The position numbers were made by a program, and so were the translations under genes. The notes beneath the pieces were generated by a model, which saw only the letters and a program-made list of their open reading frames with translations, was not told the origin of the DNA and did no database searches. A DNA stretch of 51,007 nt from CAIJMI01 sp043798445 (GTDB taxonomy: Bacteria > Patescibacteriota > Microgenomatia > UBA10105 > UBA927): the NCBI GenBank assembly GCA_043798445.1, contig JAZDOQ010000019.1, positions 1-51,007 of the forward strand, given 5' to 3'. Positions 48,425 to 51,007 of the stretch are shown piece by piece. The number at the start of each line of letters is the position of its first letter. Within the stretch, counting starts at the first letter, position 1.

Positions 48425-50056
48425 ATGAAACAGAAAATTTTTCCAATTTTGATTTTTGCGTTTGTCCTTTTTTCATTTTTTCCAACTTTTTATGAATTGA
48501 AACGAAGTGACGCACTTCCGACCGATCGATCATTTGAACTCATCCATAACTACATTACGGACTACAATTTTTATTTGTCCCGTATTCGGCAAGGATGGGA
48601 GGGGCGTACAACAGTACTTGAAACGTATACGAATGAACCGCATCGGGGAACGATTATTCATGAATTGTATTTACTTCTCGGACAATTAGCTCGGTTTATT
48701 CCTGAGGCATCGTCAGCAGTTCCGTATGCTTATCACGTGGCGCGTGCTGTGTTTGGAGTGCTTGTATTGTCTCTTATTGCTTGGCTTACAACGCTATTGT
48801 TTAAACGTGTATTTTGGCAGGTTATTGCATTTTTACTGGTTGTCACCGCAGCCGGTTGGCCAATGATTTCAGCTGTTGGTTCGACGTGGCGGTTTAACAA
48901 TTTTATGCCGTGGTGGACCGTGCTTGAACCACTCCAGCGGATTACCTTTATTCCCCACATCCTGGTTGCTCAGGCAGGATTGCTATTTCTCGTTATGGCA
49001 GGGTGTCACCCTGACAAGAGATGGGTGTTGCTCGGGATTATTGCGATGTTAACCGGTTTGGCTATGCCGCAGGCCTTAATGACTGTCTATGGAGTATATG
49101 TGCTTCTTAGTGTCATTGAATATGTGCTTGAGAAGAAGACCGATGGGATTATTCCAAGAATACGTATCGGTGTTTTGAGCGTGTGGACTATTTTGTATTT
49201 TTTACCACTTCTATCTCAATATCCATGGAAGCGGCTCGTTGATTTTGAGGTTCTTCACCCCATCACCTTTTCGTATATAGAATATCTCAAAACGCTTGGA
49301 GTCAGTTTACCGATCGGATTTTTTGGAGCGGGGATTGCCCTATGGAGAAAAGATAAAAAATGGTATCCCATTGTTGCATGGGCTATCGGCGTACCGCTTG
49401 TAGTGCTTCTTATGTTCATAAAACCCCTGCAACATCCACTACGGTTTACTGAAATGGCAGTATATATTCCGCTTGGACTACTCACTGCATACGCCTGTAT
49501 GACGGGATTTCAGATGCTTCAAAAGAAAAAAGTGAATCCAATAATCGGAAGCATTGGTATGACGTTTCCATTTCTTTTTATCATCTACGGAGGCATGGCC
49601 ATGTATCACCAATGTCTCTGGCAAAAAGATTTTACTAATATGAAAGTGCGTGCAGGATGGCCGGTCATTGCCATGGATAATTATATTGTGTATCCCACAA
49701 AAGGATTTATTGATGCTATAACATTTATCGACCGCGAGACTCCAAAAGACACCGTTGTTTTATCCGCAATTGTTGCCGGTAACTATATTCCGGCCCGTAC
49801 CGGACGACGGGTATATCTAGGTCATGAAAACACCTCATACAAGGAAGAAAAGCTGGAGATCGTGAAACAGTTCTACTCAGGCAAAATGTCGGAAAAAGAC
49901 GCGTATATCTGGATACGGCGCGAACGCATCTCGTATGTCTTCTGGGGGCCTCAGGAGAAAGAAGAAGGAGGGTATGTCGACATCGCAGCAACATATCCGT
50001 ATTTACGACAAGTATTTGTAAATACTGAGGCAACTGTGTATCAAATAACACCATGA
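48425..50056 (+). CDS. GT-C type polytopic membrane protein
   Basis: This 543-aa protein has about ten membrane helices and a C-terminal soluble domain of about 120 residues (GFIDAITFIDRETPKDTVVLSA...YEREK-like text: IRRERISYVFWGPQEKEEGG). The last part closely follows the pattern of the C-termini of the DUF2298 and related proteins here (a WL/FI-x-x-ETPK segment, a V-L-x-A strand, and a terminal sentence on which residue types recur), suggesting one GT-C superfamily. The N-terminal ELKRSDALPTDRSFELIHNYITDYNFYLSRIRQG is an outer loop with acidic residues and a YLSRIRQG motif. The frame begins at 48317, but 48425 (MKQKIFPIL) starts just before the first helix; TATGAT lies about 27 nt upstream. 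The next gene overlaps its stop as ATGA. Confidence 0.7.
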   Translation: MKQKIFPILIFAFVLFSFFPTFYELKRSDALPTDRSFELIHNYITDYNFYLSRIRQGWEGRTTVLETYTNEPHRGTIIHELYLLLGQLARFIPEASSAVPYAYHVARAVFGVLVLSLIAWLTTLLFKRVFWQVIAFLLVVTAAGWPMISAVGSTWRFNNFMPWWTVLEPLQRITFIPHILVAQAGLLFLVMAGCHPDKRWVLLGIIAMLTGLAMPQALMTVYGVYVLLSVIEYVLEKKTDGIIPRIRIGVLSVWTILYFLPLLSQYPWKRLVDFEVLHPITFSYIEYLKTLGVSLPIGFFGAGIALWRKDKKWYPIVAWAIGVPLVVLLMFIKPLQHPLRFTEMAVYIPLGLLTAYACMTGFQMLQKKKVNPIIGSIGMTFPFLFIIYGGMAMYHQCLWQKDFTNMKVRAGWPVIAMDNYIVYPTKGFIDAITFIDRETPKDTVVLSAIVAGNYIPARTGRRVYLGHENTSYKEEKLEIVKQFYSGKMSEKDAYIWIRRERISYVFWGPQEKEEGGYVDIAATYPYLRQVFVNTEATVYQITP

Positions 50057-51007
50057 AAACAATCATATTCACTGTCACCATTTTTTTGGCTGCTATTTTG
50101 TTTCGTCTATGGTTTATTACATTAGCCCCACAACCGTTTATTTATGATCAGAAAGAATATCAGTTATATACGGAGAAAATATTTGCTCATCCATTATTGC
50201 TTGCATCTCATTCATATCGATCCTATCCACTTCCCTTAATGGAAGCGATTCTCTATAAATTTGTTGGTTGGGCGAATCATCAAGCGTTATATAAAGTACA
50301 TGCAATCTTGGACTCGCTTGTTGCTGTCATGGTTTTTTTACTTTTAAAAGAAGGAATGCGTTTGAAAAAAGTTGCATGGATAGGATTTATCCTGTATGCA
50401 TTTAACCCCTTTACTTCGGGATATGTTGGTACGGGGTTATCAGAGATATTAGCTACATTTTTTATTGTATCTACACTTTTTGCCGGCATGCTTTTTTTGC
50501 GTCGTCCGGATATATGGCGTGGTATATTCCTTGGATTTTTTGCCGGTATGGCAGCGGAAACGAGAAACGCTGCGTTTATGTGGGCAGCTATACCGATTGT
50601 GTTAACCCCTTTTTGTATTCGTTGGAAACGACATATTCCAGGATACATTGGTGTTGTTATTGGGCTTATGATAACCATATTGTATCCACTGTATACAAAT
50701 TGGAGAGACTATCGTGAGGTCAATATTACAAAGGTTGATAATTTTTATGCTATGGAATTTTTTAACGGCGCCAGTCTTAAAGTGTTGCCGCCGTTTACGT
50801 ATGTATATCCCATAGAGCAATTTGATATGTGGAATGAATATTTGTCTGAATATGTTCCTGGAAGGACAACGCAAGAGCGTCAAAAAATAGCGGATAAATA
50901 CTATAAAAAAGGGTGGGATATCGTGAGGGCTGATCCCGTTGATTATATTCGGTGGCGGTTTTTTAAAATGTGGTATGTTTGGCAGAAAGAGAATATATTT
51001 TTTTATG
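50053..51007 (+). CDS. GT-C type membrane glycosyltransferase, 3' end outside window
   Basis: The start codon overlaps the preceding stop (ATGA, 50053-50056), a sign of coupled translation. The frame stays open to the last base, giving 318 residues. The protein starts with a signal-anchor helix (TIIFTVTIFLAAILFRLWFI) and has a first outer loop with an acidic residue and the QPFIYDQKEYQLYTEKIF motif, then SYRSYPLPLMEAILYKFVG. Later helices include NPFTSGYVGTGLSEILATFFI, like the N-(P)-x-x-E-L/I-A motif of PMT_2/GT39 proteins. This order is that of lipid-linked sugar transferases of the PMT/ArnT type. The truncation is due to the window edge, not to mutation. Confidence 0.8.
   Translation, partial: MKTIIFTVTIFLAAILFRLWFITLAPQPFIYDQKEYQLYTEKIFAHPLLLASHSYRSYPLPLMEAILYKFVGWANHQALYKVHAILDSLVAVMVFLLLKEGMRLKKVAWIGFILYAFNPFTSGYVGTGLSEILATFFIVSTLFAGMLFLRRPDIWRGIFLGFFAGMAAETRNAAFMWAAIPIVLTPFCIRWKRHIPGYIGVVIGLMITILYPLYTNWRDYREVNITKVDNFYAMEFFNGASLKVLPPFTYVYPIEQFDMWNEYLSEYVPGRTTQERQKIADKYYKKGWDIVRADPVDYIRWRFFKMWYVWQKENIFFY

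Overview
The window looks like a piece of a small-genome Candidate Phyla Radiation (Patescibacteria) chromosome, most likely from the Microgenomates side. This is an inference from gene content, not a phylogenetic placement. The evidence is AT-rich, tightly packed DNA, a giant surface protein with the N-terminal anchor style common in these genomes, a DUF2298 (YYY) membrane protein, many multi-pass GT-C sugar transferases and almost no metabolic genes. TGA is used as a stop (for example the ATGA junction at 50053-50056), so the code is standard.

Layout. 1-550: 3' end of 23S rRNA and a complete 5S rRNA whose terminal helix runs on into an intrinsic terminator. 573-6022: housekeeping and small genes (nucleotidyltransferase-fold protein, ribosomal protein S1 homologue, RadA, an unknown protein, a PIN-TRAM RNase-like protein, a 71-aa protein). 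6023-6513: no gene, but a cluster of hairpins including a duplicated 14-nt box. 6514-13065: FAD-dependent oxidoreductase and three GT-C type membrane proteins, two of them diverging from a 23-bp shared promoter. 13148-14878: Rho with a structured leader and a possible leader peptide. 14896-18690: a 1264-aa membrane protein combining two helix-turn-helix domains, a transmembrane helix, about 137 collagen triplets and an internal S74 chaperone. 19295-20371: LysM/M23 peptidoglycan hydrolase. 20584-20854: two tRNA-Ala genes separated by repeats. 20947-21922: two small membrane proteins. 22191-39893: one uninterrupted gene of 17.7 kb (about 5900 aa). 39911-48337: a leftward run encoding an O-antigen-ligase-like protein, secreted Cys-rich and Ig-like proteins, and two large GT-C membrane proteins, one ending in an NPCBM sugar-binding domain. 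48425-51007: two more GT-C proteins running rightward off the end.

How it fits together. Apart from the housekeeping block, the window is about building the cell surface: lipid-linked sugar transfer (GT-C proteins, O-antigen ligase), wall remodelling (M23), and very large anchored proteins (collagen fibre, 5900-aa protein) that could be the glycosylated products or the contact apparatus of an epibiont. The strongest candidate for something undescribed is the 5900-aa protein. It has a Cys-rich Thr-Pro stalk, about nine Cys-bracketed helical units, a Walker A/B ATPase-like segment, a HopA1-like segment and a C-terminal HELWH metallopeptidase motif. The HTH-TM-collagen-S74 protein is second.

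Regulation. About ten genes share one arrangement: a -10 hexamer, often extended (TGnTAnnnT), placed 5-10 nt before the ATG and no Shine-Dalgarno. This points to leaderless transcription and was used to choose several starts. The S1 homologue and a few genes downstream in operons instead have purine-rich sites.
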